A stretch of 60,233 nt of DNA, from contig NZ_LN884296.1 of assembly GCF_001403875.1 (NCBI RefSeq), positions 133,280-193,512 of the forward strand, read 5' to 3'. The position numbers and the translations under genes were made by a program. Below, one piece after another: positions 10,852-20,344 of this stretch (positions within the stretch are counted from its first letter, which is position 1; the number at the start of each line of letters is the position of its first letter). The notes below the pieces were generated by a model. The model saw nothing but the letters and a program-made list of their open reading frames with translations. It ran no database searches and had not been told where the DNA came from. The DNA is from Paenibacillus ihumii (GTDB taxonomy: Bacteria > Bacillota > Bacilli > Paenibacillales > Paenibacillaceae).

Positions 10852-12054
10852 TTGTCTAAACCGAAAGGATTCGAGAAGCCCGCTGGCGTGCGCGATTATT
10901 TGCCTTTTGCAGCGGAGAAGCTGCGGGCTATTGAGCGCAGTGTGCTGGATTGCATGTCCAGCTGGGGATATCGTCAAATTATGACGCCAACGTTGGAATA
11001 CTATGATACGGTCGGCGTAGCAAGCTCAACGTCCGATCAGAAGCTGTTCAAGCTGCTTAATAGCCGGGGGACGACAATGGTGCTTCGTTCAGACATGCCT
11101 GCTCCGATCGCGCGGGTCGTCTCCTCATTGCTGAGGGAGGAGCCTCTGCCGCTGAGATTATCCTATCATGCGAATGTATTCCGGGCGATCGAAGAGGAAG
11201 CGGGCAAGGAAGCGGAATTCTTCCAGACCGGCGTCGAGCTGGTCGGGGACGACTCCCCGGAGGCCGATGCCGAGGTGGTGGCTTTGGCTGTAGCCTCGCT
11301 GCAGGCGGCTGGCGTAACGACCTTTAAGATCGCTCTAGGTCATGTTGGCTTTCTGAACGGCTTGCTTGAAGACGCCATTCCCGATCGGGAGGAAGCCAGG
11401 GAGAGCTTGAAGGAGCTGCTGATGCACCGGGATTACGTAGGCTACCGCGAGACATTGGCGAAGCTGTCCTTGACCGAAGAGCAGAGAAATGAACTGGAGG
11501 GCGTTCTTAAGCTGCGTGGAGGCAAGGAAGTGTGCCATCAGGCGCTAGAACTCAGCAGCAATGCCCTGGCGCAGGCCTCGATAGAGCATCTGGGACAAGT
11601 GTGGGATGCGTTAGAGGATTATGGCGTAGCTCAGCATGTAATGATCGACCTGACGATGATCGGCGATTTCTCGTATTACACGGGGATGACCTTTGAAGGA
11701 TATGCGGCTGAGCTGGGCTTCCCGGTATGCAGCGGAGGGCGCTACGACAATTTACTCCAGCAATTTGGCCGCCCGGCCCCGGCAACGGGGTTCTCCTTGA
11801 AGACCAATCGGATTCTGGATGGCGTGGATGGCATTCAGGTTGCGCGGGAATTGCCGATATTGCTGCAGTATGATGCAGCGAATCGCAAGCAGGCCTTCGC
11901 CGAGGCAGCCCGCCTTCGGACAGAGGGGCGAAGCGTAGTGATGAAGCATATCGACAGGCCGGAGGATGTAATGTCCGCGGAGGCGGCCAGGAATATGCGC
12001 AGCGGCCCGTTAGGGCCGGCTTATGGCGAGGTTCGCAGCTTCGTCGGATTCTGA
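10852..12054 (+). CDS. hisZ: ATP phosphoribosyltransferase regulatory subunit HisZ
   Basis: This paralogue of histidyl-tRNA synthetase lacks tRNA-charging activity and forms a complex with short HisG to catalyse and regulate the first step of histidine synthesis. The class II synthetase fold is visible: the PAGVRDYLPFAAEKLRAIE start, motif 2 around LSYHANVFRAIEEEAGKEAEFFQTGVE, and the SGGRYDNLLQQFG histidine-binding-like block. It is about 400 residues with the start at TTG 10852, six bases after GAGAGGTG; a GTG at 10843 would overlap that site. HisG encoded next is the short form, which needs HisZ, so the pairing is consistent. Confidence 0.95.
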   Translation: MSKPKGFEKPAGVRDYLPFAAEKLRAIERSVLDCMSSWGYRQIMTPTLEYYDTVGVASSTSDQKLFKLLNSRGTTMVLRSDMPAPIARVVSSLLREEPLPLRLSYHANVFRAIEEEAGKEAEFFQTGVELVGDDSPEADAEVVALAVASLQAAGVTTFKIALGHVGFLNGLLEDAIPDREEARESLKELLMHRDYVGYRETLAKLSLTEEQRNELEGVLKLRGGKEVCHQALELSSNALAQASIEHLGQVWDALEDYGVAQHVMIDLTMIGDFSYYTGMTFEGYAAELGFPVCSGGRYDNLLQQFGRPAPATGFSLKTNRILDGVDGIQVARELPILLQYDAANRKQAFAEAARLRTEGRSVVMKHIDRPEDVMSAEAARNMRSGPLGPAYGEVRSFVGF

Positions 12055-12087
12055 CTTACATAAGTTAAGAAGGGAGGGCCTTTAGTT

Positions 12088-12729
12088 TTGGGAGAAATTA
12101 TTAAGGTTGCAATGCCCAAAGGGCGTATATATAAACAGGCGGCGGAATTGTTCCGCGAAGCGGGATTATTTATTCCCGGCGATGTGGATGAGTCCCGCAA
12201 GCTGGTCATTCCTCTGCCGGAAATCGGCATGGAGTTCATTATGGCCAAGCCGGTAGACGTGCCGACTTATGTGGAGTACGGGGTAGCGGATATCGGCATC
12301 GTTGGCAAGGACGTGCTGATGGAGGAGAACCGGGATGTGTACGAGCTGCTCGATTTGGGCATCGCCCGCTGCCGGATGTCCGTTATTGGACTGCCGGAAT
12401 GGAAGCCGGGCATTCACCAGCGCGTAGCGACCAAGTACCCGAATGTTGCTTCGCAATATTTTCGGGAGCAGGGCCAGCAGGTTGAGGTGATCAAGCTGAA
12501 CGGCTCCATTGAGCTGGCGCCGCTGATCGGCCTGGCAGACCGTATCGTCGATATGGTGGAAACGGGCCGGACGTTAAAGGAAAACGGCCTTGTGGAGATG
12601 GAGAGCATCTTTGAAATCACGAGCCGCCTGGTAGCGAACCGGGTCAGCTATCGCATGAAGAACAGCGAGATCCAGGCCGTGTGCGACGCTCTGAACCGGG
12701 TCATTCCAGGTACGGGAGTCAAGGGCTAA
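12088..12729 (+). CDS. hisG: ATP phosphoribosyltransferase catalytic subunit, short form
   Basis: HisG joins ATP and PRPP to form phosphoribosyl-ATP, the committed step of histidine synthesis. At 213 residues it lacks the C-terminal regulatory domain of long HisG. Visible signatures include the [14 protein letters not shown] start, [13 protein letters not shown], and the PRPP-binding stretch [19 protein letters not shown]. The start is TTG at 12088 behind GAAGGGAGGG. It follows hisZ by 33 bases and precedes an unusual 306-base gap before hisD. Confidence 0.97.
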   Translation: MGEIIKVAMPKGRIYKQAAELFREAGLFIPGDVDESRKLVIPLPEIGMEFIMAKPVDVPTYVEYGVADIGIVGKDVLMEENRDVYELLDLGIARCRMSVIGLPEWKPGIHQRVATKYPNVASQYFREQGQQVEVIKLNGSIELAPLIGLADRIVDMVETGRTLKENGLVEMESIFEITSRLVANRVSYRMKNSEIQAVCDALNRVIPGTGVKG

Positions 12730-13035
12730 CAGCGGGAAGTGGAAGCCGGGCCGGTAAGAGCAAGAGGGACTGGGACTCCAGAAAGACTCGAGAAAGGGTC
12801 AAGAGAGGTCAGGAAGAGACCAAAGAGAGAGTCAAAAGAGGCTCATTAGAGGCTCATTAGAGGCTCAATAGAGGCTCAAGAGAGAGTTAAGAGTTAGCAA
12901 TAGTAAGGAAACAGTAAGCAAGTATGCATATATGGGGTAAGTCCAGAAAGCATCAAATAATAGCACCAAATAACGGAAATTAAGGATGGAATTCAAGGAA
13001 GATGGAACATAGCCAGTGATAGGGGGCAAACAGGG
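12730..13035 (+). other. Purine-rich, gene-free gap inside the his operon
   Basis: This 306-base stretch between hisG and hisD holds no convincing gene. From about 12755 to 12910 the + strand is strongly enriched in A and G with many AGAG and GTCAAGAG motifs, and it contains a short tandem repeat (listed separately). No terminator with a T run is visible, so transcription may continue into hisD. The low-complexity character resembles, in milder form, the polypurine tract in hisH. Confidence 0.6.
12837..12880 (+). repeat. Four tandem 11-bp repeats between hisG and hisD
   Basis: Unit AGAGGCTCATT occurs at 12837-12847 and 12848-12858, then as AGAGGCTCAAT (12859-12869) and AGAGGCTCAAG (12870-12880). 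The period is close to one helical turn. Purine-rich flanks continue the AGAG theme. Confidence 0.9.
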
Positions 13036-14349
13036 ATGAGAATCGTATCGGCGGGACAGTTTCAGCTGAAGCGGGAGGTGGACTACGGTTCGCCGGAACA
13101 GAATGCAATCGTCAAGACGATCGTAAACGCTGTGAAAAATGAAGGGGACGCTGCGCTTTTGCGCTATACGGAGCAGCTCGACGGCATGAAGCTGCTGCCG
13201 GAAACGCTGCGGGTAACGAAGGAGGAAATGCGGGCTGCCTACAATCAAGTCGAGTCCTCCTTCGTAGCGGCGATATCGGCCGCAGCCGCGAATATTCGCG
13301 CTTACCACGCCAGGCAGAAGCGCAATTCCTGGATGGATTTGCAGCCTGACGGCAGTATGCTTGGACAGGTCATTCGCCCGCTTAAGCGGGTTGGCGTATA
13401 TGTACCCGGCGGTAAGGCTTCTTATCCCTCCTCGGTGCTGATGAATGTCATTCCCGCCCAAGTGGCGGGCGTGCCGGAGATCGTCATGGTGACTCCGCCT
13501 GCAACGAGCGGTAAGGCCGGGATCGACCCGTATATTCTGGTAGCTGCTGCGGAAGCCGGGGTGAATGAAATCTACCGGGTCGGCGGAGCGCAGGCCATCG
13601 CTGCCCTAGCTTATGGCACGGAGAGCATTGCGCCTGTCGATAAAATCTGCGGGCCAGGCAACATCTACGTGGCCTTAGCGAAGCGGGAGGTTTATGGCGC
13701 GGTCGATATCGACAGCATCGCAGGCCCGAGCGAAATCGCTGTGCTGGCTGATGACAGCGCTGATCCGGCCTACGTGGCTGCCGATCTGCTCTCGCAGGCC
13801 GAGCATGATGAAATGGCGTCAGCCGTCCTCGTTACGACCTCGGAGTCCTTCGCCAAAGCATGTCAGGCAGAGGTACAGCGCCAGTTGGCGGAGCTGCCCC
13901 GCCGGGACATTGCGGCGGCTTCGATCGAGAAATACGGCGTCATTCTTCTGGTTGATTCGATTGAAGAAGGAATCGGCGTGATCAATCAGCTGGCGCCGGA
14001 GCATTTCGAGCTGATGGTGGAGGAACCGATGGCTTATCTCGGTTTGGTTGAGAATGCGGGCGCTATTTTCCTCGGTCCTTACAGCTCGGAGCCGGTGGGG
14101 GATTATTTTGCCGGGCCAAACCATATTATTCCGACCAATGGAACAGCGCGTTATTCCTCGCCGGTTGATGTGGATGATTTCATCAAGAAATCGAGCTTGA
14201 TTTATTATAGTAAGGAAGCGCTGTTGAAGAACGGCGAGACGATTATGGAGCTGGCGCGCCGCGAGGGTCTTGAGGGACATGCGCGGGCGATCGAAATAAG
14301 GATGCGTAAAGAAGGAAAGGCAGGGAATGTAGATGACAACCAATCATGA
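13036..14349 (+). CDS. hisD: Histidinol dehydrogenase
   Basis: A zinc enzyme that oxidises histidinol to histidine in two NAD-dependent steps, the last stage of the pathway. The 437-residue length is normal. Family blocks include [15 protein letters not shown], the [16 protein letters not shown] stretch, the metal/substrate region [15 protein letters not shown], and [22 protein letters not shown]. The ATG at 13036 follows AGGGGGCAAACAGGG. The gene overlaps hisB by 17 bases. Confidence 0.97.
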   Translation: MRIVSAGQFQLKREVDYGSPEQNAIVKTIVNAVKNEGDAALLRYTEQLDGMKLLPETLRVTKEEMRAAYNQVESSFVAAISAAAANIRAYHARQKRNSWMDLQPDGSMLGQVIRPLKRVGVYVPGGKASYPSSVLMNVIPAQVAGVPEIVMVTPPATSGKAGIDPYILVAAAEAGVNEIYRVGGAQAIAALAYGTESIAPVDKICGPGNIYVALAKREVYGAVDIDSIAGPSEIAVLADDSADPAYVAADLLSQAEHDEMASAVLVTTSESFAKACQAEVQRQLAELPRRDIAAASIEKYGVILLVDSIEEGIGVINQLAPEHFELMVEEPMAYLGLVENAGAIFLGPYSSEPVGDYFAGPNHIIPTNGTARYSSPVDVDDFIKKSSLIYYSKEALLKNGETIMELARREGLEGHARAIEIRMRKEGKAGNVDDNQS

Positions 14350-14944
14350 AGAGACAAGAGTGCGGAGCGCAAGCGTGAGCCGCAGGACGAATGAGACGGA
14401 TATTAAATTGAGCTTCTCCGTCGACGGCAGCGGGCAATCTAACCTGCAGACCGATGTGCCGTTTCTGGATCATATGCTGGACCTGTTTACGAAGCATGGC
14501 CACTTTGATCTAACAGTGGAGGCTCACGGGGACATCGAAATCGATGATCACCATACCGTCGAGGATATCGGCATTTGCTTGGGACAGTGCTTGCGGGAGG
14601 CGCTGGGAGATAAAAGGGGCATCAAGCGCTATGCGAGCGTCTTCGTACCGATGGATGAGGCTCTTGCCCAAGTGGTGATCGATTGCAGCAACCGGCCGCA
14701 TTTCGAATACCGCGCCGAATATCCATCCAACCGGGTGGGCAGCTTCGATGTCGAGCTGGTGCATGAATTTTTGTGGAAGCTGGCTTTGGAGGCCCGAATT
14801 ACGCTGCATGTCATCGTTCATTACGGGCAGAACACACACCATATGATCGAAGCCGTGTTCAAGGCACTCGGGCGTGCCATCGATGAAGCTACAAGCATTG
14901 ATCCGCGCATTAGCGGCGTTCCGTCAACGAAGGGAGTGCTCTAA
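14333..14944 (+). CDS. hisB: Imidazoleglycerol-phosphate dehydratase
   Basis: The enzyme removes water from imidazoleglycerol phosphate to give imidazoleacetol phosphate. At 203 residues it is the single-function bacterial form without a phosphatase domain, which fits the separate hisJ downstream. Metal-binding histidine motifs are visible: [20 protein letters not shown] and [17 protein letters not shown]. The ATG at 14333 follows GCAGGGA inside the end of hisD. It ends two bases before the hisH start codon. Confidence 0.97.
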   Translation: MTTNHEETRVRSASVSRRTNETDIKLSFSVDGSGQSNLQTDVPFLDHMLDLFTKHGHFDLTVEAHGDIEIDDHHTVEDIGICLGQCLREALGDKRGIKRYASVFVPMDEALAQVVIDCSNRPHFEYRAEYPSNRVGSFDVELVHEFLWKLALEARITLHVIVHYGQNTHHMIEAVFKALGRAIDEATSIDPRISGVPSTKGVL

Positions 14945-14946
14945 CT

Positions 14947-15772
14947 TTGGCCATTGCCATCGTTGATTACGGAATGGGCAATTTGCACAGCGTCAGCAAG
15001 GCCGTCGAGCGCCTCGGCTATGAGGGGCACGTCACAAGCGACGCCTCGGCCATTCTCGGTGCCGACGGCGTGCTGCTGCCAGGCGTGGGCGCCTTTGGCG
15101 ACGCCATGACGCATCTGCGCGGCACCGGAAAGGAAAGGAGAAAGAGGGAGAGGAAAAGAGAAGGAAGAGGGAAAAGGGAAGGAAAAAAAAAGGGGGGGGA
15201 GAGGAAAAAAAAGGAAGAAGAGAGGGGGGAAAGAAGGGGGGAGAGAAGGAAAAGGAGAAAAAAAGAAAAGAGGGAGGGGGAAAGAAGGGGGGAAAAGAAA
15301 AAAGGGAAGAAGAGGGAGAGGAGGGGAAGGAAAGGAGAAAGGGAGAGGAGAAAAAGAGAGAGGTGGAGAAGAGAAAGGCATCTGCCTCGGCATGCAGCTG
15401 CTCTTCGGCGAGAGCGAAGAGCATGGCCGTAACGAGGGCCTCGGCATTCTGCCGGGCAGGGCGGTGCGCTTTGCAGGCGGCGGGTACAAGGTGCCGCACA
15501 TGGGCTGGAACCGGCTGTCGTTCCTGCAGCCGGAGAGCCCGCTGCTTGCGGGGCTGGAGGAGGGACATGTCTACTTCGTCCACTCCTACCACGTCGAGCC
15601 GCAAGCGAAGAGCGATCTGATCGCCGTGACCGACTACGGTCATCCGGTGACGGCGATCGTGGGCCGTGACAACGTATACGGCATGCAGTTCCATCCTGAG
15701 AAGAGCGGGGAGCTGGGCATGGCGCTGCTGCGGAATTTCCTGGCCCTGGCGCAGGCCCAAGGGAAAGCTTAG
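14947..15772 (+). pseudogene. hisH: Imidazole glycerol phosphate synthase, glutaminase subunit, interrupted
   Basis: HisH supplies ammonia from glutamine to HisF. The N-terminal part is intact from TTG 14947 (AIAIVDYGMGNLHSVSKAVE, then [20 protein letters not shown]). The C-terminal part is intact from about 15377: the nucleophile motif [10 protein letters not shown], then [12 protein letters not shown] and the catalytic histidine block [12 protein letters not shown], ending at 15772. Between them the normal 20 or so residues are replaced by about 250 bases of nearly pure A/G. The two halves are also in different frames (frame 1 before, frame 2 after), so no full-length protein can be made from this sequence. 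If real, HisF would depend on free ammonia. If an assembly error, the true gene is probably intact. Confidence 0.9.
15127..15378 (+). repeat. Homopurine tract of about 250 bases inside hisH
   Basis: Bases 15127-15363 are 237 consecutive purines. After one T at 15364, another 14 purines run to 15378. The order of A and G is irregular, with no fixed period, and mixes A runs and G runs of up to eight or nine. It is unlike any neighbouring coding sequence and is flanked on both sides by normal hisH sequence. Confidence 0.98.
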
Positions 15773-15895
15773 GCATGCGCGGCGCTGAGGGGTACAGGGC
15801 TGCCATTCTAACCGGCTAGATTGACTTAATAGCAAGTGATGTCGTGAAATCACCTTTAATGCAAAGGAAAAGTATAGAGCGGAGGAACGTAGTCT

Positions 15896-16630
15896 ATGTC
15901 TTCATTCATTATCTACCCGGCGATTGATATCCGGGGAGGCAAATGCGTCCGCCTGGTTCAGGGCGATTATGGACGAGAAACCGTATATAATGACAATCCG
16001 GTGGAGGTCGCCAAGTCATGGGAAGCGCAGGGCGGCACGTTCATCCACCTTGTCGATCTGGACGGAGCGAAGGCCGGCCAGCCTGTAAACGATGAGCTGA
16101 TCGGGCAAATCGCCCGCAGCGTACAGGTCCCGGTGCAGGTCGGCGGCGGTCTGCGTACGCTGGATGACGTAAAGCGCCTGCTGTCGCTGGGCGTGAGCCG
16201 GGTCATTCTCGGAACGGCCGCGATCGAGGATCGCCAGTTCACAGAATCGGTGCTTGGCACCTACGGCGATAAAGTCGCTATCGGCATCGATGCGCGCAAC
16301 GGCTTCGTAGCGACGCGCGGCTGGCTGGAGACCTCGGAGGTTCAGGCGGAGGTGCTGGCGAAGGAGCTGGCTGCCAAGGGGGCAGAGACCTTTATTTTCA
16401 CGGACATTTCCCGCGACGGAATGATGCAGGGGCCAAATGTGGATGCCATAGTTGCACTGGCCAAGGCTTCGGGACGCACGGTTATCGCCTCGGGCGGCGT
16501 AACGGTTCAGGATGACCTGCTCCAGCTTGCGGCACATGCCCGGGAGGGCGTAGGCGGCGCGATCGTCGGCAAGGCGCTGTACACCGGCAGCATCGATCTG
16601 GCTGCGGCAATTAAGGCGATCCAAGGCTAG
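15896..16630 (+). CDS. hisA: ProFAR isomerase HisA
   Basis: This (beta-alpha)8 barrel enzyme opens the aminoaldose ring of ProFAR to form PRFAR. At 244 residues it has the usual length. Catalytic Asp11 lies in YPAIDIRGGKCVRL, and the phosphate-binding half-barrel repeats appear as QVGGGLRTLDDVKRLL and VIASGGVTVQDDLLQL. The ATG at 15896 follows CGGAGGAACG. About 120 gene-free bases separate it from hisH. Its product is the substrate of HisH/HisF. Confidence 0.97.
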   Translation: MSSFIIYPAIDIRGGKCVRLVQGDYGRETVYNDNPVEVAKSWEAQGGTFIHLVDLDGAKAGQPVNDELIGQIARSVQVPVQVGGGLRTLDDVKRLLSLGVSRVILGTAAIEDRQFTESVLGTYGDKVAIGIDARNGFVATRGWLETSEVQAEVLAKELAAKGAETFIFTDISRDGMMQGPNVDAIVALAKASGRTVIASGGVTVQDDLLQLAAHAREGVGGAIVGKALYTGSIDLAAAIKAIQG

Positions 16631-16735
16631 AGCTAGACGGTTAGGATCAAGATCAAGGGGCCTCAAAGGGGCGCTTGAAGCAAAGTGCGGCAGCTTAAGG
16701 CCGCAGGAAACTATTCTAGGAAGGAATGATCCATC

Positions 16736-17494
16736 ATGCTCGCAAAACGAATTATTCCCTGCCTTGATGTCAAAGACGGGCGGGTCGTGAAAGGCGTAAA
16801 TTTTGTGAATCTGCGGGATGCGGGGGATCCGGTTGAGCTCGCAGCTCTGTATGACCGGGAAGGCGCGGATGAGCTCGTCTTCTTGGACATCTCCGCTTCG
16901 AACGAAGGGCGAGCGACGATGGTCGAGGTCGTGAAGCAGACAGCCGGCGAGATTTCCATTCCGTTCACCGTAGGCGGTGGCATCTCCCAGGTGGAGGATA
17001 TGAAGCGGATTCTGCGGGCGGGTGCGGACAAGATCGGCATCAACACTGCAGCCGTGCTGAATCCCGACCTGATCTCCGATGGAGCGAAGCGCTTCGGCTC
17101 TCAGTGCATCGTTGTTGCGATCGACGCGAAATATAACGAGGAGCTGAAGGATTGGGAAGTGTATACCCACGGCGGACGAAAAGGGACGGGAATGAACGCG
17201 GTCCAGTGGGCCCAAGAGGCCGAGTCTAGAGGCGCGGGGGAAATTCTGCTGACGAGCATGGACGCTGACGGGACCAAGGATGGCTTCGATATCTCTTTGA
17301 CGAAGGCGATTAGCCGTACCGTGGGTATTCCGGTCATTGCTTCCGGCGGTGCGGGCAAAGTGTCCCATTTTTATGACGTGTTCACCGAAGGAGAGGCGGA
17401 TGCTGCCTTGGCAGCAACGATTTTTCATTATAAAGAAATTGCGATTCCGGATTTGAAAAAGGATCTGATATCCAGAGGAGTGAAAATACGATGA
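16736..17494 (+). CDS. hisF: Imidazole glycerol phosphate synthase, cyclase subunit
   Basis: HisF closes the imidazole ring using ammonia delivered from HisH and releases AICAR. The 252-residue barrel has catalytic Asp11 in [17 protein letters not shown], the second Asp in [14 protein letters not shown], and phosphate-binding loops [12 protein letters not shown] and [15 protein letters not shown]. The ATG at 16736 follows AAGGAATG. It overlaps hisIE by four bases (ATGA). The intact hisF beside a broken hisH is notable because HisF alone can use ammonia, at lower efficiency. Confidence 0.97.
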   Translation: MLAKRIIPCLDVKDGRVVKGVNFVNLRDAGDPVELAALYDREGADELVFLDISASNEGRATMVEVVKQTAGEISIPFTVGGGISQVEDMKRILRAGADKIGINTAAVLNPDLISDGAKRFGSQCIVVAIDAKYNEELKDWEVYTHGGRKGTGMNAVQWAQEAESRGAGEILLTSMDADGTKDGFDISLTKAISRTVGIPVIASGGAGKVSHFYDVFTEGEADAALAATIFHYKEIAIPDLKKDLISRGVKIR

Positions 17495-18195
17495 GTCAGC
17501 AACTTAAGCAGCAGCTTCCCTTGGATCAGCTGGAAGAGACTATTCAGTGGGACGATAGCGGCCTTGTCCCGGCCATTGTGCAGGACGCAGCCTCGAAGGA
17601 TGTGCTGATGCTCGCCTACATGAACCGGGAATCTCTGAAGAAGTCGCTGGAGACCGGGCAGACCTGGTTCTGGAGCCGCTCGCGCTCCGAGCTGTGGAAC
17701 AAGGGTGCCACCTCCGGCAACACGCAGCGCATCTTGTCGCTTCGCTATGACTGCGACGGCGACACCTTGCTCGTGGAGGTTCATCGCCAGGGCCCGGCCT
17801 GCCATACCGGAGAAGACAGCTGCTTCTACCGCACAGCAGCCACGGCTGAAGATCAGGCTGCAGGGGCAGGCGCTGCGGAGCGTAGTACGGCAAGCGGCCG
17901 GTTTGCCGTTCTGGCCGAGCTGGAGCAGTTGATTGCTGAGCGGCATAAGGAGCGCCCAGAAGGAGCGTATACGACTTATCTTTTCGATAAAGGGATCGAT
18001 AAGATCCTAAAAAAGGTCGGCGAGGAAACTGCGGAATCAATCATCGCTGCCAAAAACGGTGACAACGACGAGCTCCGCTATGAGGTCAGCGATTTAATTT
18101 ATCACTTGCTCGTGCTGCTGCGCGAACGGAATCTGCCGCTGGACGACATTATGCGGGAGCTGGAGCGGCGCCATGAGCGCCCGCGCCGGGACTGA
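17491..18195 (+). CDS. hisIE: Bifunctional PRA-cyclohydrolase / PR-ATP pyrophosphatase
   Basis: This fused enzyme performs steps two and three of histidine synthesis. The N-terminal HisI domain (about residues 15-120) contains [12 protein letters not shown], the [11 protein letters not shown] block and the metal-binding cysteines in [10 protein letters not shown] and [15 protein letters not shown] variable alanine-rich linker (about 122-145) leads to the C-terminal HisE helical domain with EEAAEs-like [13 protein letters not shown] and [10 protein letters not shown]. The length is 234 residues. It starts inside the hisF stop codon. Confidence 0.95.
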   Translation: MSQQLKQQLPLDQLEETIQWDDSGLVPAIVQDAASKDVLMLAYMNRESLKKSLETGQTWFWSRSRSELWNKGATSGNTQRILSLRYDCDGDTLLVEVHRQGPACHTGEDSCFYRTAATAEDQAAGAGAAERSTASGRFAVLAELEQLIAERHKERPEGAYTTYLFDKGIDKILKKVGEETAESIIAAKNGDNDELRYEVSDLIYHLLVLLRERNLPLDDIMRELERRHERPRRD

Positions 18196-18409
18196 CCGAA
18201 GACATATCCATATAGATGGAAGAAGAGGACTTGAACGCTTGACGTGGATGTACCATGGCTTATGCGGAGTAATGCGGGATAAGCTATAAATATTTGATAT
18301 ATTTAATGCGGACAAGCAATTGATAAGGATTCAATTAAGCGGGACAAGCTGTAGATATAATTTATTGATAAAGAGTCGCGTGTCAAGAAATTGGAGCGAG
18401 GGATCATAA
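18196..18409 (+). other. Gene-free spacer between hisIE and hisJ
   Basis: These 214 bases are AT-rich and hold no convincing gene, terminator or known leader. A possible promoter for hisJ may lie here, but no box pair stands out. Confidence 0.4.
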
Positions 18410-19255
18410 ATGGCAATGAAGAGGAATTATTGGATCGATTATCATACGCATCATGCCCGCTGCGGCCATGCCGTAGGCAGCCTTGAGGAATACGTTGTCC
18501 GCGGCATCGAGATCGGGTTGTCCGAAATCGGCGTGTCCGATCATATGCCGCTCTTGCATGTGAATCCGGAAACCTATTACCCCGAGATGGCGATGGCGAT
18601 GGACGAGCTGCCGCGCTATGTGGAGGAAGCCTTCGCCCTGAAGGAGAAGTACCGCGGCCGGATTGACGTGAAGGTTGGCCTTGAAGGCGACTATATTGAG
18701 GGCTGGGAAGCAGAGATCGAGAAGATCATTCAGGCCTATCCTTGGGATTATGTCATCGGGTCCGTACATTTTCTAGGGGAGTGGGATATTTCTGATTACC
18801 GTCAGGTACATAACTGGGACGGCCAGGATATCTTTGCCGTGTATGAGCGTTATTATAGAGCCATAGGCCAAGCCGCCAAGACGGGCTTCTATGACATCAT
18901 CGGGCATTTCGATGTCATTAAGCGTTTTGGCCACGCTCCGGGGCCGGAGCGGGGAGAGGAGACACGGGCTTTGGAGCAGGCAGCCCTGGCGGCTATTGCC
19001 GAATCGGGGATAGCGATGGAGCTGAATGCTTCGGGACTGTCCAAGCCGTGCGCCGAGATGTTCCCGGCGACTCACATTCTGGAAGCGGCCATTCAGCTGG
19101 GAATACCGCTGACCGTAGGCTCCGATGCCCATAATCCGCTAAAGCTGAGCGAGCATTTGGATACTGCCCGGGCTGCTCTGTACGGGCTAGGTGTCCGGGA
19201 GCTCGCGACGTTCACGAAGCGGCAGCGCAGAATGATTCCACTGGAGCAGGATTAG
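18410..19255 (+). CDS. hisJ: Histidinol-phosphatase, PHP family
   Basis: A 281-residue PHP-domain metal-dependent phosphatase that converts histidinol phosphate to histidinol. Motif I DYHTHHARCGHAVGSLEEYV is at the N-terminus, motif III DYVIGSVHFL is in the middle, and the C-terminal PLTVGSDAHNPLKL completes the metal site. The ATG at 18410 follows GAGCGAGGGATC. Its position after hisIE and the lack of a phosphatase domain in HisB support the role. It is followed 55 bases later by a PRPP synthetase gene. Confidence 0.93.
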   Translation: MAMKRNYWIDYHTHHARCGHAVGSLEEYVVRGIEIGLSEIGVSDHMPLLHVNPETYYPEMAMAMDELPRYVEEAFALKEKYRGRIDVKVGLEGDYIEGWEAEIEKIIQAYPWDYVIGSVHFLGEWDISDYRQVHNWDGQDIFAVYERYYRAIGQAAKTGFYDIIGHFDVIKRFGHAPGPERGEETRALEQAALAAIAESGIAMELNASGLSKPCAEMFPATHILEAAIQLGIPLTVGSDAHNPLKLSEHLDTARAALYGLGVRELATFTKRQRRMIPLEQD

Positions 19256-19310
19256 AATTCTGGAAGCTCCCACATAATCGACTACTACAATAATGATCCA
19301 GGAGGCAGTT

Positions 19311-20258
19311 ATGGAATCCAGGCTGAGAATATTTGCGGGTTCATCGAATCCAAGATTGACGGCGGAGATATGCGCGCGGCTCGGGGTTGAGCCGGGTAAG
19401 GTCAAGCTGTCCCGATTCAAAAGCGGAGAGATCTATGTGCATTACGAAGAGAGCATCCGCAATTCCGATGTGTTTCTGGTGCAGTCCCTCTCCCATCCGA
19501 TCAATGAGCTGTTCGTCGAGCTGCTGGTGATGATCGACGCAGCCAAGCGAGCCTCCGCGCGAACGGTCAACGTCATCATGCCGTATTACGGCTATGCGCG
19601 GCAGGAACGGAAATCGGCTCCGCGGGAACCGATCTCCGCGAAGCTGCTGGCCGATGTGCTAACTACGGCAGGGGCAAGCCGGGTTGCGACGATCGACCTG
19701 CATGCGCCTGCCATTCAAGGATTCTTTAACATTCCTGTCGATCATCTGACCGCGCTTGATTTGATGACTGAATATTTGAAGGCGCAGAACATTCCGAATC
19801 CGGTCGTCGTGTCTCCCGATGCCGGGCGGGCTTCGATGGCCGAGAAGCTGGCCAGCGGGCTGGATTCTCCCTTCGCGATTATGATCAAGAAGCGGCCGGC
19901 CCATAACGAGTCGGTGATCACGCATGTCATCGGCGATGTCGCGGGGTTCACACCGATCATCATCGAGGACTTAATCGATACCGGAACCACCATCGTCAAC
20001 GTGGTGGAAGGGCTGAAGGAGAGGGGCGCCAATGACGCCTATGTCTGCGCAACGCATGGCCTGTTCTCGGATCGGGCGGTCGAGCGCCTCCGCCATAAGA
20101 ACATCCGTGAGGTTATCGTGACGGATTCGATCGAGCTGCCGGAGCCGCCGCCGGACCATTTCAAGGTGCTGTCCGTAGCGCCGATGCTGTCCAGGGCTAT
20201 CCAGTTTATTATGGAGGGCGGTTCGATTGCTGCTTTATTTCGGGATCGGGGGATTTAG
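19311..20258 (+). CDS. prs: Ribose-phosphate pyrophosphokinase paralogue, his-linked
   Basis: The 315-residue protein makes PRPP from ribose 5-phosphate and ATP; PRPP is the substrate of HisG, which explains its place at the end of the his operon. The N-terminal RLRIFAGSSNPRLTAEICA, the DLHAPAIQGFF block and the PRPP-binding loop IIIEDLIDTGTTI are clear. The catalytic flexible loop reads KKRPAHNESVI rather than the KRRPRPNVAEV seen in B. subtilis Prs, so this is a divergent paralogue. The housekeeping copy is probably elsewhere. The ATG at 19311 is preferred to 19293 because CAGGAGG lies directly before it. Confidence 0.88.
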   Translation: MESRLRIFAGSSNPRLTAEICARLGVEPGKVKLSRFKSGEIYVHYEESIRNSDVFLVQSLSHPINELFVELLVMIDAAKRASARTVNVIMPYYGYARQERKSAPREPISAKLLADVLTTAGASRVATIDLHAPAIQGFFNIPVDHLTALDLMTEYLKAQNIPNPVVVSPDAGRASMAEKLASGLDSPFAIMIKKRPAHNESVITHVIGDVAGFTPIIIEDLIDTGTTIVNVVEGLKERGANDAYVCATHGLFSDRAVERLRHKNIREVIVTDSIELPEPPPDHFKVLSVAPMLSRAIQFIMEGGSIAALFRDRGI

Positions 20259-20296
20259 AACGCGGGTGATATGGGCTGTGACTGCCATACATAAAG

Positions 20297-20338
20297 AGCC
20301 GGAGGTCTTCTATGAACGAGAGGGCTTCCGGCTTTTTC
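20297..20338 (+). terminator. Terminator of the histidine operon
   Basis: AGCCGGAGGTCTTCT pairs with AGAGGGCTTCCGGCT, allowing G-T pairs, and is followed by TTTTTC. It lies about 40 bases after the prs-like stop codon. Confidence 0.85.
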
Positions 20339-20344
20339 TTGATT

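Noticed and set aside
15018..15853. Long minus-strand frames (over 180 codons) across hisH
   Set aside because: They are open only because the complement of the polypurine tract contains no stop codons in those frames; they encode Ser/Pro/Phe/Leu low complexity.
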